This document shows positions 17,858 to 27,480 of a DNA stretch of 64,000 bases, piece by piece (positions within the stretch are counted from its first letter, which is position 1; each line of letters begins with the position of its first letter). The notes below the pieces were generated by a model. That model saw nothing but the letters and a program-made list of their open reading frames with translations, was not told the DNA's origin and did not search any database. This DNA comes from Mumia quercus (GTDB lineage Bacteria; Actinomycetota; Actinomycetes; Propionibacteriales; Nocardioidaceae). The stretch covers positions 46,211 to 110,210 of the forward strand of contig NZ_JANZYO010000002.1 of NCBI RefSeq assembly GCF_025506335.1, read 5' to 3'. Made by a program: the position numbers and the translations under genes.

Positions 17858-19114
17858 TCAGAAGTCGACGGGATCGCGCACGATCGGGCACGTCATGCAG
17901 TGCCCGCCCCCTCGTCCGCGTCCCAGCTCGGCACCGACGATCGTGATGACCTCGACGCCCGCCTTGCGCAGCAGCGCGTTCGTCTCCGTGTTGCGGTCGT
18001 ACGTGAAGACGACGCCGGGCTCGAGGGCGACCGCGTTGTTGCCGGAGTCCCACTGCTGGCGCTCCGACGCGTACACGTCTCCCCCGGTCTCGATCACCCG
18101 CAGCTCGTCGAGACCGAGCGACTGCGCGACCACCTCGACGAACCGGCCCGCCCCCTCGTCGACGACGTCGACGCCGGGCGCGGCGTCGCTCGGGTAGAGC
18201 GAGAACGTGTGGACGGCGTCGACGATCCGCGGGTAGAGCGTCACGATGTCGCGGTCGGCGAACGTGAACACGGTGTCGAGGTGCATCGCCGCGCGGAGCT
18301 TCGGCATGCCGGCGACGACGACCCGCTCTGCGGCGCCCTGGTCGAAGAGCGCCTGCGCCACCTGGGTGATCGCCTGCCGCGACGTGCGCTCGCTCATGCC
18401 CATGAGCACCACCCCGTTGCCCACGGGCATGATGTCGCCGCCCTCGAACGTCGCCTGTCCCCAGTCGAGCTCAGGGTCGCCCCACCACACCGTCGCGCCC
18501 ACGTAGTCGGGATGGAACGTGTAGATCGCCTTCATCAGCAGCGTCTCGTCGTGGCGCGCCGGCCAGTAGAGCGGATTCATGGTCAGCCCGCCGTACAGCC
18601 AGCACGTCGTGTCGCGGGTGTAGAGCGTGTTGGGCAGCGGCGGCATGAGGTACTCGCGCGAGTCCGGGGACTCCCGTGCCATGGCGAGGTACGGCGAACG
18701 GTAGTCCTCGGGCAGGTCCTGGGTCGCCAGGCCGCCGATGAGCAGCTCGGCGAGCCGGGAGGGTTCGAGGCTCTCCAGGTACGCACGCGTGCCGTCGATC
18801 AGCCCGATCCCGACCTCGTTCGGCACGATCTTGCGGTCGAGCAGCCAGTCGCGCGCCTCACGACGCGCGACCGTCTGTGCGAGCAGGTCGTGCAGCTCCA
18901 CGACCTCGACACCGCGGCTCGTGAGCTTGTCGACGAAGTCGGCGTGGTCGCGCTGCGCGTTCTCCACCCACATCACGTCGTCGAACAGCAGGTCGTCGGC
19001 GTTGGTCGGCGTAAGGCGCCGGTGCGCGAGTCCCGGGCGGCAGACGAGCACCTTGCGGAGCCGCCCGACCTCGGAGTGGACTCCGTACGAGGCAGCGGGT
19101 CCCGTGTCGGTCAT
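17858..19114 (-). CDS. arcA: Arginine deiminase
   Basis: A 418-residue enzyme converting arginine to citrulline and ammonia. The guanidino-group chemistry is visible in EGGD near 224, the His of MHLDTVFTF near 276, and the catalytic Cys of GGGHCMTCP near 405. The start ATG at 19114 follows GAAAGG; the upstream extension to 19198 overlaps the transporter gene end. It is encoded 28 nt after the antiporter gene, forming an arcDA pair. No ornithine carbamoyltransferase or carbamate kinase is in the window. Confidence 0.93.
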   Translation of the reverse strand: MTDTGPAASYGVHSEVGRLRKVLVCRPGLAHRRLTPTNADDLLFDDVMWVENAQRDHADFVDKLTSRGVEVVELHDLLAQTVARREARDWLLDRKIVPNEVGIGLIDGTRAYLESLEPSRLAELLIGGLATQDLPEDYRSPYLAMARESPDSREYLMPPLPNTLYTRDTTCWLYGGLTMNPLYWPARHDETLLMKAIYTFHPDYVGATVWWGDPELDWGQATFEGGDIMPVGNGVVLMGMSERTSRQAITQVAQALFDQGAAERVVVAGMPKLRAAMHLDTVFTFADRDIVTLYPRIVDAVHTFSLYPSDAAPGVDVVDEGAGRFVEVVAQSLGLDELRVIETGGDVYASERQQWDSGNNAVALEPGVVFTYDRNTETNALLRKAGVEVITIVGAELGRGRGGGHCMTCPIVRDPVDF

Positions 19115-19142
19115 GACGAGGCCTTTCTCGGTGCTGGCAGGG

Positions 19143-20594
19143 TCAGAGGGCAATGCGTCCGGTCCACAGGCTGATGACGCCCGCGAGCGCGCCGACAAGG
19201 ATCAGCACGAACAGGGCGATCTCGGTCGGCGTGAAGAGCTGCCGCCGGTTCTCCGTCCGCGCCTTGACGTACAGGACGGTGGCAGGCGCCAGGATGAGCG
19301 TCGACAGCACGAGGAACTCCAGGCCGGCGGCGTCGAACAGGAAGAGCGTGTACACCGTGGCGACGCCCGCGACGATCGTCTCGCGACGCCGGGTCTGCCT
19401 CGCGACCCCCTCGTACGCCTCGCCGGTGAGGCCGAGCTTGAGCGCGTACGCGGCGGCGAGGAAGTACGGCAGCAGGGCGAGGCTCGTGCTCAGGTCCAGC
19501 ATGAAGTTCAGCGCGTCCTCGATGACGAGGGTGAGCGCGAGCAGGGCCTGGACGCCGAGTGACGTCACGACCAGCGAGGTGATCGGGGTGCCGTTCCTGT
19601 CCTCCTGGCCGAGGAACTTCGGGAAGTCGTCGTTGCGGGCGGGGATGAACATCACCTCGGCGGCCATCAGCGTCCACGCCAGGTAGGCGCCCAGGACCGA
19701 GACGATGACGGCGACGCTGATGAAGACCTCGCCCCAGTCCCCGACGACCGACTGGAACACCCCGACCATCGACGGCTGCCGGGTGTCGGCGAGCTCCGGC
19801 TGCGGCATCACCGAGTAGCTCGACAAGGTCACGAGCGCGAACAGCGACAGCACGCTGAGGAACCCCAGCACGGTGGCGCGTCCGACGTCCGAGCGCTTCT
19901 TGGCGTACCGGGAGTAGACGCTCGCTCCCTCGATCCCGATGAACACGAACGTCGTGATGATCATCGTGTTGCGGACCTGCTCGTCGAGGTTGCCGAGGTC
20001 GCCGTAGCCGTACGCCGTCCAGTTGTCGGCGAACACGCCCGCGTCGAAGTTCACGAACAGCACGATGATGAAGACGACGATCGGGAGGATCTTGAAGACG
20101 GTGACGATCCGGTTGATGATCGCGGCGTCGCGCACCCCGCGGGCGATGAGGTAGTGGAAGAACCAGACACCGGCCGTGCCGAGCGCCACTGCGAGGACGG
20201 TGTCGCCGTCGCCGAACCCGTCGAAGAACGCCCCGAGGGTGGCGGTGATGAAGACCCAGTAGAACGTGTTGCCCGCGACCGCGCTCGCCCAGAACCCGAT
20301 CGCCGAGTTGAAGCCCGCGTAGTCGCCGAAGCCCGCCTTGGCGTAGATGAAGACCCCGGAGTCGAGCTCGGGCTTGCGGATCGCGAGGTTCTGGAAGACG
20401 AAGGCCAGCATGAGCATGCCTGTACCGGCGATCGCCCACGCGATCAGCGAGCCGAGGATGCCGGTCGCGACGCCGAACCGCGCCGGCAGCGAGAACACAC
20501 CCGCACCGACCATGCCGCCGACGACCATCGCGGTGAGCGTCGGCAGGCTCAGCTTGCCCGCAGTCGAGGGCGTCGCCGTCTCCGTCGCGCTCAT
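19143..20594 (-). CDS. APC family amino acid antiporter, ArcD-like
   Basis: A 483-residue transporter with about 12-13 TM helices and the APC signature [12 protein letters not shown] near residue 24. Family and neighbour (arginine deiminase) suggest arginine exchange for ornithine or citrulline. The ATG at 20594 follows GGGGGA. The last gene of a pathway with only arcA present might favour arginine/citrulline exchange; this is inference. Confidence 0.88.
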   Translation of the reverse strand: MSATETATPSTAGKLSLPTLTAMVVGGMVGAGVFSLPARFGVATGILGSLIAWAIAGTGMLMLAFVFQNLAIRKPELDSGVFIYAKAGFGDYAGFNSAIGFWASAVAGNTFYWVFITATLGAFFDGFGDGDTVLAVALGTAGVWFFHYLIARGVRDAAIINRIVTVFKILPIVVFIIVLFVNFDAGVFADNWTAYGYGDLGNLDEQVRNTMIITTFVFIGIEGASVYSRYAKKRSDVGRATVLGFLSVLSLFALVTLSSYSVMPQPELADTRQPSMVGVFQSVVGDWGEVFISVAVIVSVLGAYLAWTLMAAEVMFIPARNDDFPKFLGQEDRNGTPITSLVVTSLGVQALLALTLVIEDALNFMLDLSTSLALLPYFLAAAYALKLGLTGEAYEGVARQTRRRETIVAGVATVYTLFLFDAAGLEFLVLSTLILAPATVLYVKARTENRRQLFTPTEIALFVLILVGALAGVISLWTGRIAL

Positions 20595-20663
20595 CGGTCC
20601 CCCTGGTCGTGCCGTCAGGGCGAGGCTAGGTGTCCCGCCGCCGCGCCGCACTGCGGAGGTCGG

Positions 20664-20984
20664 TCACCGCAGATCGCGACGCAACCGCCAGGAGCGTACG
20701 GCGGCGAAGCCCGTGATGACGGCTGCGGACAGGAGTGCGACGTTCGCGACGCCTTCGGTGACCTCTGCACCCCACGAGCCCGCGGGCAGGTAGCGGGCGA
20801 AGTCCTCCGCCATCACGGCGGTCGCCGCCCCGACCAGCACGGCGACGAACGCGACACGCCAGGTCACCTCGGCGAGCTGCTTGCGGAACCTCCTCCGCAC
20901 GAAATCCAGCAGCGCCGCTGCCGCGATGGCCGAGATGAACTCCCGCAGGAACGACATGAGCCCGTCGATCACCGTGGGGTCCAC
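20664..20984 (-). CDS. Small membrane protein of unknown function
   Basis: A 106-residue frame with a hydrophobic N-terminal segment (FISAIAAAALLDFV), two more hydrophobic stretches (VAFVAVLVGAATAVMA and VALLSAAVITGFAAV) and a basic C-terminus (RSWRLRRDLR). The GTG start has only a weak AAGG site at 4 nt; an internal ATG at residue 10 is an alternative. No family is recognised. Third-position GC and hydrophobic periodicity support a real gene, but it is a short one between two operons. Confidence 0.55.
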   Translation of the reverse strand: MDPTVIDGLMSFLREFISAIAAAALLDFVRRRFRKQLAEVTWRVAFVAVLVGAATAVMAEDFARYLPAGSWGAEVTEGVANVALLSAAVITGFAAVRSWRLRRDLR

Positions 20985-21076
20985 CAGCCTTCATTGCGGT
21001 TGCGCAGCGGCACATCCTGACACCGCGCGATCGCCGAGCGCCAGCGCCCGTCCACGGATCCGGCAGGCGTGCGACC

Positions 21077-21814
21077 TCAGTGCGGTCCTTTGGTGCCACC
21101 TGCTGACACCAAAGGACCGCACTGTGGGTCTTGGCGCATGGTGTCGAGGAACCGGCGTACGACGAGGCCCGTCAGACGGGCGTCGGGCTCGCCACCGTCG
21201 AGCAGCGGGGCGCTGACGAGGTCGGCACCGACGTTGTCGAGGCGGTCGCGGAACCATCCGGGGGCCAGCAAGTACGACGCGACGGCCACCCGCGCGTACG
21301 GAGTGCGCCGCCGCTGCTCCGCCACGACCGACGCCACCGTGTCGCGTCCAGCGCCGACGTGCCCGAGCGCGACGGGGCGACCCAGCGCCGACTCCAGCAG
21401 TGCGGCCGCCCGCTCGGTGTCACGCCTCGCTCGCGGATCGGACGAGCCCGCCGCGGCCAGCACCACCCGATCCGCGGCACGCAGCCCCGCCTGACGCAGC
21501 CGCTTGGCGGTCAGCCCCGCGAGCACGGGGTCCGGTCCGAGGGCGGGCGCCGCAACGGCCTCGCGACGCGTCGACACGGCGTCCGCGATGTCGACGTGGA
21601 CGTGATAGCCGGACGACAGCAGCAACGGCACCACGACGGTCGGCCCGCTGACGCCCTCCACCACCTCGGCGACCTGCGGGTGCTGCACGTCCACATACGT
21701 CGGCGCGACCGCGAGTCCGGGCAGAGCGCCCGAGACCGAGTCGACCAGCCGTGCGATCGCCGCCTGCCCGGCAGGGTCACGGGTGCCGTGGCTGCACGCC
21801 ACGAGCCTCGTCAT
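21077..21814 (-). CDS. Sirohydrochlorin chelatase (CbiX/SirB type)
   Basis: A 245-residue protein with the CbiX start LVACSHGTRDP (metal-binding His), LSSGYHVHVDI near 70 and a second CbiX-like half (RVAVASYLLAPGWFRDRL). It inserts iron into sirohydrochlorin to give siroheme, the cofactor of NirB. It is the last gene of the nitrate operon and overlaps the upstream gene by 4 bp (ATGA). Its last ~15 codons are encoded by the terminator hairpin at 21078-21124. Confidence 0.88.
   Translation of the reverse strand: MTRLVACSHGTRDPAGQAAIARLVDSVSGALPGLAVAPTYVDVQHPQVAEVVEGVSGPTVVVPLLLSSGYHVHVDIADAVSTRREAVAAPALGPDPVLAGLTAKRLRQAGLRAADRVVLAAAGSSDPRARRDTERAAALLESALGRPVALGHVGAGRDTVASVVAEQRRRTPYARVAVASYLLAPGWFRDRLDNVGADLVSAPLLDGGEPDARLTGLVVRRFLDTMRQDPQCGPLVSAGGTKGPH
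21078..21124 (-). terminator. Perfect 18-bp inverted repeat inside the end of the chelatase gene
   Basis: Arms at 21078-21095 and 21107-21124 are perfect complements (CAGTGCGGTCCTTTGGTG) with an 11-nt loop. It would end the long nitrate operon. Unusually, the stop codon lies at its outer edge, so the whole stem is translated as the C-terminal tail. Confidence 0.65.
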
Positions 21815-22935
21815 GCGGGCGCCCCGTGGCGCAGGTTGAGCCGGTACCCACGCTTCACCACCGTCTCCACCACCGGTCGTCCCCCGAACGCGTCACGCAG
21901 CCTGGCGACCGCGACCTCCGCCGTGTGCGGATCGGTCGAGCACCCCGGCAGCACCTTGAGCAGAGCCTCACGCGACACGACGGCGCCCGGGACCGCGGCG
22001 AGCGCGCGCAGGACGGCCAGCCCGCTCGGCGAGACGCCCACGACCTCGTGGTCGAGGGTCGCCGTCCTCGCCCGCAGCCGCAGCGCACCTGCCGCTGTCG
22101 GAGTCGCCTCGTGGTCGTCACCGAGGTGCATGATGAGCGTCCGTACGAGCGAGCCGAGACGACCCCGGTCCGGGACGACAGGATCGAGACCCGCCGTGCG
22201 CAGCGGCTCGGCGGTCACCGGGCCGACAGCGGCCGACGTCAACGCCCCCGTCCGGTCGAGCGTGAGGATCTCCTCGAGCACACCTGCCTCGCGCGCGGCG
22301 GTGATCCACGCGGCCGCGCCCGGAGCGGAGGTGAAGACCACGGCGTCGTACGCTCCCGCGGCTGCGTCGCGTACGGACGCGGCGACCGCCTCGGGATCCG
22401 GCGGAGGACCCCACCGGTAGACCACGAGCCCGACCGGGTCACCGCCCGCCGCGCGAAGCCGCCGCTCCAACCCGTCGTCGCCTGCTCCGTGGTGCTGGAC
22501 GACGATGCGCTGACCCCGGATGCCTTCGGTGCACAGGAAGTCGGCGATCTCCGCCGACGTCTCGGACTCCGCGACCCAGTCCGGGACCAGCCCCGCCGCC
22601 TGGAGCGCGCCGCGCGCCTTGGGTCCGCGCGCGACCAGCCGCGTACGCGCCAAGGCGTCGACCAGCGCCTCGCCGAGCCCTGCGGCCTCGGCGGTGTCGA
22701 GCCACGAGCGGAACCCGATGCCGGTCGTCACCACGACGACGTCGGCAGACTCCGCGACGAGCTCACGAGTCCGGTCGAGCAGCGTGTCCTCGTCGATGTG
22801 GGACTCGACGCCCAGCGCCGACGCGACCGACACCACCGCACCACGACGACTCAGCGCCATCGCCAGGTCGTCCGCGCGCCGTTGAGCGGTGACGAGGACG
22901 GAGGTCCCGGTGAGCACCGGACCGAGCGGGGTCAC
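21811..22935 (-). CDS. NnaR-like regulator: uroporphyrinogen-III synthase fold plus winged helix
   Basis: A 374-residue two-part protein. Residues about 1-250 have the HemD fold (TGIGFRSWLDTAEA, VVYRWGPPPDP, VVFTSAPGAAAWI). The C-terminus (about 275-374, VSREALLKVLPGC, AEVAVARLRDAFG, KRGYRLNLR) is an OmpR-type winged helix. This is the architecture of Streptomyces NnaR, a GlnR partner in nitrate/nitrite gene control, and of Rv0260c. It may act as regulator, enzyme or both. The GTG start overlaps nirD by 4 bp. A separate biosynthetic hemD is expected elsewhere. Confidence 0.85.
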   Translation of the reverse strand: MTPLGPVLTGTSVLVTAQRRADDLAMALSRRGAVVSVASALGVESHIDEDTLLDRTRELVAESADVVVVTTGIGFRSWLDTAEAAGLGEALVDALARTRLVARGPKARGALQAAGLVPDWVAESETSAEIADFLCTEGIRGQRIVVQHHGAGDDGLERRLRAAGGDPVGLVVYRWGPPPDPEAVAASVRDAAAGAYDAVVFTSAPGAAAWITAAREAGVLEEILTLDRTGALTSAAVGPVTAEPLRTAGLDPVVPDRGRLGSLVRTLIMHLGDDHEATPTAAGALRLRARTATLDHEVVGVSPSGLAVLRALAAVPGAVVSREALLKVLPGCSTDPHTAEVAVARLRDAFGGRPVVETVVKRGYRLNLRHGAPA

Positions 22936-23324
22936 AGGCCGGCCGAGGGCTCGACGAGAGGAGTCGCGGCGACCTCGACGACGCCGTCGAGCACGCGTGT
23001 CGCCCAGACGCCGACCGACACCCCCGGTTCGTCGATCGCGCACCCGTCGTCGAAGCGGAACCGCTGCTTGTGCATCGGTGAGACGACCACCGGGACGTCA
23101 CCGACGGTGCCGACCAGTCCGCGGGCCATCACGTTGGCTCCGCTGTACGGGTCACGGTGGCCGATCGCGCGTACGGTCGTGGGGGCGTCACCGGCGAGCC
23201 GGAACAGCGCGACCTGCCGCCCGTCGACGAGCGCCGCCGCACCGCGGTCCGGGAACAACGCGTCGACCGCACAGACGCGTACCCACGTCGCGGTCACGGG
23301 CGTGGTGAGAGATGCAGCGCTCAC
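22932..23324 (-). CDS. nirD: Nitrite reductase (NADH) small subunit
   Basis: A 130-residue Rieske-like NirD. It keeps the fold (VRVCAVDALFPDRGAAALVDGRQVALF, in pieces: VRVCAVDALFP, AALVDGRQVALF) but lacks the paired Cys-His cluster ligands, as expected for NirD. It partners NirB in reducing nitrite to ammonium. The GTG at 23324 overlaps the nirB stop (GTGA); the longer frame to 23621 only overlaps nirB. Confidence 0.92.
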   Translation of the reverse strand: MSAASLTTPVTATWVRVCAVDALFPDRGAAALVDGRQVALFRLAGDAPTTVRAIGHRDPYSGANVMARGLVGTVGDVPVVVSPMHKQRFRFDDGCAIDEPGVSVGVWATRVLDGVVEVAATPLVEPSAGL

Positions 23325-25966
23325 GTGCGGACCTCCAGCGTCGTCCCGGCGATCAGCGTCGCCCGCTCCTGCGGACTGGCGGGTCGGCGTTGACCGCGCT
23401 CGGCGACGTAGACGAGGTCCGGGTCGGGGGTGTCGGGACTGTTGACGAAGCTCGCGAACTTGCTCAGCTTCGCAGGATCGGCGAGCGCCGCTGCCCACTC
23501 GTCCTCGTACGCCTCGACGTGCCGCGCCATCGCGGCGTCGAGATCGGCGGCGATCCCGAGGCTGTCGTCGAGCACCACCGATCGTACGTGATCGAGGCCA
23601 CCCTCGACCGACTCGAGCCAAGGCGCTGTGCGCTGCAGCCGGTCGGCGGTGCGGATGTAGTACATGAGGAACCGGTCGATCGTACGGACCAGCGCGTCCG
23701 TCGTGAGGTCCTCCGCGAACAGCTGCGCGTGCCGCGGGGTGAAGCCGCCGTTGCCACCGACGTAGACGTTCCAGCCCTTCTCGGTCGCGATCACCCCGAC
23801 GTCCTTGCCCCGCGCCTCAGCGCACTCCCGCGCACACCCCGAGACGCCGAGCTTGATCTTGTGAGGCGAACGCAGCCCGCGGTAGCGCAGCTCCAACGCG
23901 ACCGCGAGCCCGACGGAGTCCTGCACGCCGAAGCGGCACCAGGTCGAGCCGACGCACGACTTCACCGTGCGCAGCGACTTGCCGTACGCGTGGCCGGACT
24001 CGAACCCGGCGTCCACGAGCCGCCGCCAGATCGCCGGGAGCTGCTCGATCCGCGCCCCGAACAGGTCGATCCGCTGCCCGCCCGTGATCTTCGTGTACAA
24101 CCCGAAGTCTGCGGCGACCTGCCCGATCGCGATCAGACCCTCGGGCGTCACCTCTCCCCCCGGGATGCGCGGGACGACCGAGTAGGTGCCGTCCTTCTGC
24201 ATGTTCGCCATCACGTGGTCGTTGGTGTCCTGCAGCGCGGCGGCCTCGCCGTCGAGCACGTGCCCGGCCCCGAGCGACGCGAGGATCGACGCCACGACAG
24301 GCCGGCAGATGTCGCAGCCGCGCCCGGTGCCGTGGGCGGCGACGAGCTCGGAGAACGTCCGGATCCCCGTGACGCGGACGACGTCGAACAGCTGCGCGCG
24401 GCTCATCGCGAAGTGCTCGCAGAGCGCGTTCGACGTCTCGATCCCGGCTGCCGTCAGCTCCTCGTCGAGCAGCTTCTTGACCAGCGGGAGGCAGGAGCCA
24501 CAGCTCGTCCCGGCCCTCGTGCATGCCTTGAGGGCACCGAGGTCGTGGCAGGGCTCGGCGCCAGACCCGTCGTCTCCGCGCACCGCCCCACGGATCGCCC
24601 CCGCGGTCACGTTGTTGCACGAGCACACGGCCGCCGTGTCCGGCAGCGATCCGCCCGACACCGGCGTCCCGCCGTCCGGGACCAGCCACGCCGTCGGATC
24701 CGCGCCGAGCGCACTGCCGACCATCGGTCGTAGGGACGCGTACGCCTCCGCGTCCCCGACGAGGATGCCACCGAGCAGCGTCGTGGCGTCATCGGACATC
24801 ACGAGCTTCTTGTAGACGCCGCCGACCGGGTCGGCGTACACGACCTCGAGGCTCCCGTCCGTCCCGGCGAAGGCGTCGCCGAAGCTCGCGACGTCGACGC
24901 CGAGCAGCTTGAGCTTGGTCGACAGGTCGCCGCCGGTGAACGTCGCGTCGCCGCCGACGAGCCGGTCCGCGACGACCTCGGCCATCGTGTAGCCGGGACC
25001 GACGAGGCCCCAGGTACGGCCTGCGACGTGCGCGACCTCGCCGATCGCGAAGATCGCCGGGTCGTCCGTCCGGCAGGCGTCGTCGCACACCACTCCCCCG
25101 CGCTCGCCGATCGACAGCCCGGCGTCGCGCGCCAGCTCGTCGCGCGGCCGCACGCCGGTGGCGAACACGACGACGTCGGCGTCGATGCTTCCGCCACCGT
25201 TCGCGAACTCCATCGCGCGGACCGTTCCCCCACGTCCGGCGCGGACGCGCGACGTCGCCGTCCCCGTACGCACCTCGACGCCGAGCTGCTCGATGATCCG
25301 CCGCAGGGTCCGACCACCCGCCTCGTCGACCTGCATCGGCATCAGCCACGGCGCGAACTCGACGACGGTGGACTCCGCGCCGAGCGCCTGGAGCGCGCCG
25401 GCCGCTTCGAGACCGAGCAGGCCCCCGCCGACGACCGCACCACGCACGGGCCGGTCGAGCCGGCCGGCGAGCTCGTTCACGTACGCCCGGAGCTCCGCGA
25501 CGTCGTCCACCGTCCGGTACACGAAGCACCCAGGCGTGTCCTTGCCCTCGATCGGCGGGACCATCGCGTACGACCCGGTGGCGAGCACGAGGGCGTCGTA
25601 GGGGTAGGTACGTCCCCGTGCGGTGACGGTGCGGCGCTCGCGGTCGATCTGCGTCACGCGGACGCCGCGGTGCAGCCGCACCCCTTCGGACGACCACAGC
25701 GCCGGGTCGCCGAGGACGAGATCGTCGGGGTCCCGGTCGGAGAAGAACGACGTCAGCGCCACCCGGTCGTACGGAGGGCGGGACTCCTCCCCGAAGACGT
25801 CGACGGTCCAGGTCTCGGTCGCGTCGCGCTCGACGAGCGCCTCGACCAGCCGGTGCGCGACCATGCCGGCGCCGACGACGACGAGACGTGCCCGGCCGTC
25901 TGCTGCCCTGACCTCCGTGTCCATGTCCGAGACCGTAGGAACGAGGTGTTTCGGGTCCTGGTCCAT
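23321..25966 (-). CDS. nirB: Nitrite reductase (NADH) large subunit
   Basis: An 881-residue cytoplasmic siroheme enzyme. N-terminal FAD/NAD(P)H domain starts LVVVGAGMVAHRL; a BFD-like [2Fe-2S] domain follows (CSCNNVTAGAIRG ... SCGSCLP), then the sulfite/nitrite reductase halves with the cluster ligands C-x5-C (CVGSTWC) and C-x3-C (CAREC). Reduces nitrite to ammonium with electrons from NADH. The start is ambiguous: ATG 25966 lies 5 nt after nasB with AAGGGGG upstream; ATG 25924 would remove 14 residues and has no clear ribosome site. Confidence 0.94.
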   Translation of the reverse strand: MDQDPKHLVPTVSDMDTEVRAADGRARLVVVGAGMVAHRLVEALVERDATETWTVDVFGEESRPPYDRVALTSFFSDRDPDDLVLGDPALWSSEGVRLHRGVRVTQIDRERRTVTARGRTYPYDALVLATGSYAMVPPIEGKDTPGCFVYRTVDDVAELRAYVNELAGRLDRPVRGAVVGGGLLGLEAAGALQALGAESTVVEFAPWLMPMQVDEAGGRTLRRIIEQLGVEVRTGTATSRVRAGRGGTVRAMEFANGGGSIDADVVVFATGVRPRDELARDAGLSIGERGGVVCDDACRTDDPAIFAIGEVAHVAGRTWGLVGPGYTMAEVVADRLVGGDATFTGGDLSTKLKLLGVDVASFGDAFAGTDGSLEVVYADPVGGVYKKLVMSDDATTLLGGILVGDAEAYASLRPMVGSALGADPTAWLVPDGGTPVSGGSLPDTAAVCSCNNVTAGAIRGAVRGDDGSGAEPCHDLGALKACTRAGTSCGSCLPLVKKLLDEELTAAGIETSNALCEHFAMSRAQLFDVVRVTGIRTFSELVAAHGTGRGCDICRPVVASILASLGAGHVLDGEAAALQDTNDHVMANMQKDGTYSVVPRIPGGEVTPEGLIAIGQVAADFGLYTKITGGQRIDLFGARIEQLPAIWRRLVDAGFESGHAYGKSLRTVKSCVGSTWCRFGVQDSVGLAVALELRYRGLRSPHKIKLGVSGCARECAEARGKDVGVIATEKGWNVYVGGNGGFTPRHAQLFAEDLTTDALVRTIDRFLMYYIRTADRLQRTAPWLESVEGGLDHVRSVVLDDSLGIAADLDAAMARHVEAYEDEWAAALADPAKLSKFASFVNSPDTPDPDLVYVAERGQRRPASPQERATLIAGTTLEVRT

Positions 25967-25971
25967 TCCGG

Positions 25972-27480
25972 TTACGCCCCCTTCACAACTGGCTCACGAG
26001 TGGCGGAGCGGGACTGTGAGGCGTCGGCATCGGCGTCCGAGACCTGCAGCCAGTCCGCGATCCCCCGCACGAGCGACGTGCAGCCGCCGCACCCGGTGGT
26101 AGCGCGGGTGGTGGTCGCGAGCGCGTCGACGGAGCACGCGCCGCCGTCCCACGCCGCGACCAGGTCGCGCTTGGTGACACCGTTGCAGCGGCACACCGTC
26201 GTTCCGCCCGGCATCGTCGTGGGTGATCCCGCAGCGGTGTCCCCCTGACCGGCGCTCGGCGCGAGGAGCTGCAGAGGGTCGAGCGGCACCACGGACGGCC
26301 GGCCGAGCTGGACGCTCAACGACGACGCGAGCTCCGGCGCCCCCAGGCATGTCATCCCGACCAGCGCGTCGCCGTCGACGACCACCTCGACGTAGCGGCG
26401 CGCGTACGGGTCGCTCATGGTCAGCACACGCGCACCGCCGGCCGTCGATGCCTTGCGCCCCGCCGCGACGAGGCTGACGCCGGCCGCCTTGAGGCGCATG
26501 GCGGCGCCGTCGAGGACGACCGCAACCGGGTCGGCAGCCTCCCCGTCGACCAGGCGCCGGGCGAGCGCGCGTGCCTGCTCCCAGCCGGGCGCGACGAGGC
26601 CCGCGACGCCGGACGGGGTCTGCGCGCAGTCGCCGATCGCGTGGATCGCAGGATCGCGGGTCGTCGCGAGGTCGTCGCCGACGACCACGCCGTGAGCGAC
26701 CTCGAGGCCGGCCGCGGTGGCGAGCGCGGTCTCCGGGACCGCTCCGCAGGCGAGCACGACCAGGTCGGCGGCGAGCGTACGACCGTCGTCGAGGACCACT
26801 CCCCTGACGTGCCGGTCGTCGTGCGTCAGGGCAGCGAGGGCGGCGTCGCCGTGGAACGCGATGCCGAGGTCGGAGACCGCCTCGGCCAGCAACCGCCCGG
26901 GCTCGGGGTCGAGGTCGCGGTCGAGCAGGTGGCCCGCGAACGACACGACGTCGACGTCGACGCCTCGCAGCCGCAGACCGCACGCCGCCTCGACACCCAG
27001 CGGCCCGCCGCCGACGACGACAGCGCGGCGGGAGTTGAGCGCGGCCGCGCTGATCCCTCGGGCGTCGTCGACGGAGCGCAGCACGAACACGCCCCCGGGC
27101 AGCGGCTCGTCCGGCCCCGCGTCCAGCCCCGGCACGCGGAGCACCCGCCCCCGGGCCCCGGTCGCCAGCACCAGGTGGTCGTACGGCACGGGCTCGTCGT
27201 CGACGCACACCGCGCGGGCCTCGCGGTCGATCCGCTCGACGCGCGCGCCGAGTCGCACGGTCGCCCCTGCCGGTCGAGCCAGCGCGAGGCTCGCGAGCTC
27301 TGCACGCCCGGCGACGAGCTCGGTGAGCAGGATCCGGTTGTACGGCTCGTACTCCTCCTCACCGAGCACCAGCACCTCGAACCTCCCGGCGCGGTCGGCG
27401 CGAGCGACCTCCTCGGCAAACCGGATGCCGACCATCCCGGCGCCGACGACGACCACCCGGATCGAGCCCTCCCCGTTCAC
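25972..27480 (-). CDS. nasB: NasB-like FAD oxidoreductase, nitrate reductase electron transfer subunit
   Basis: A 502-residue flavoprotein: two Rossmann folds (VVVVGAGMVGIRF near 10; VVVGGGPLGVEAA near 155), a substrate domain, and a C-terminal BFD-like [2Fe-2S] domain (CRCNGVTKRDL ... TGCGGCTSLV). It is related to the N-terminal part of NirB and probably passes electrons from NAD(P)H to NasC. Coupled to nasC by a GTGA overlap. The last ~20 residues (DADADASQSRSATREP) are low complexity. Confidence 0.85.
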   Translation of the reverse strand: MNGEGSIRVVVVGAGMVGIRFAEEVARADRAGRFEVLVLGEEEYEPYNRILLTELVAGRAELASLALARPAGATVRLGARVERIDREARAVCVDDEPVPYDHLVLATGARGRVLRVPGLDAGPDEPLPGGVFVLRSVDDARGISAAALNSRRAVVVGGGPLGVEAACGLRLRGVDVDVVSFAGHLLDRDLDPEPGRLLAEAVSDLGIAFHGDAALAALTHDDRHVRGVVLDDGRTLAADLVVLACGAVPETALATAAGLEVAHGVVVGDDLATTRDPAIHAIGDCAQTPSGVAGLVAPGWEQARALARRLVDGEAADPVAVVLDGAAMRLKAAGVSLVAAGRKASTAGGARVLTMSDPYARRYVEVVVDGDALVGMTCLGAPELASSLSVQLGRPSVVPLDPLQLLAPSAGQGDTAAGSPTTMPGGTTVCRCNGVTKRDLVAAWDGGACSVDALATTTRATTGCGGCTSLVRGIADWLQVSDADADASQSRSATREPVVKGA

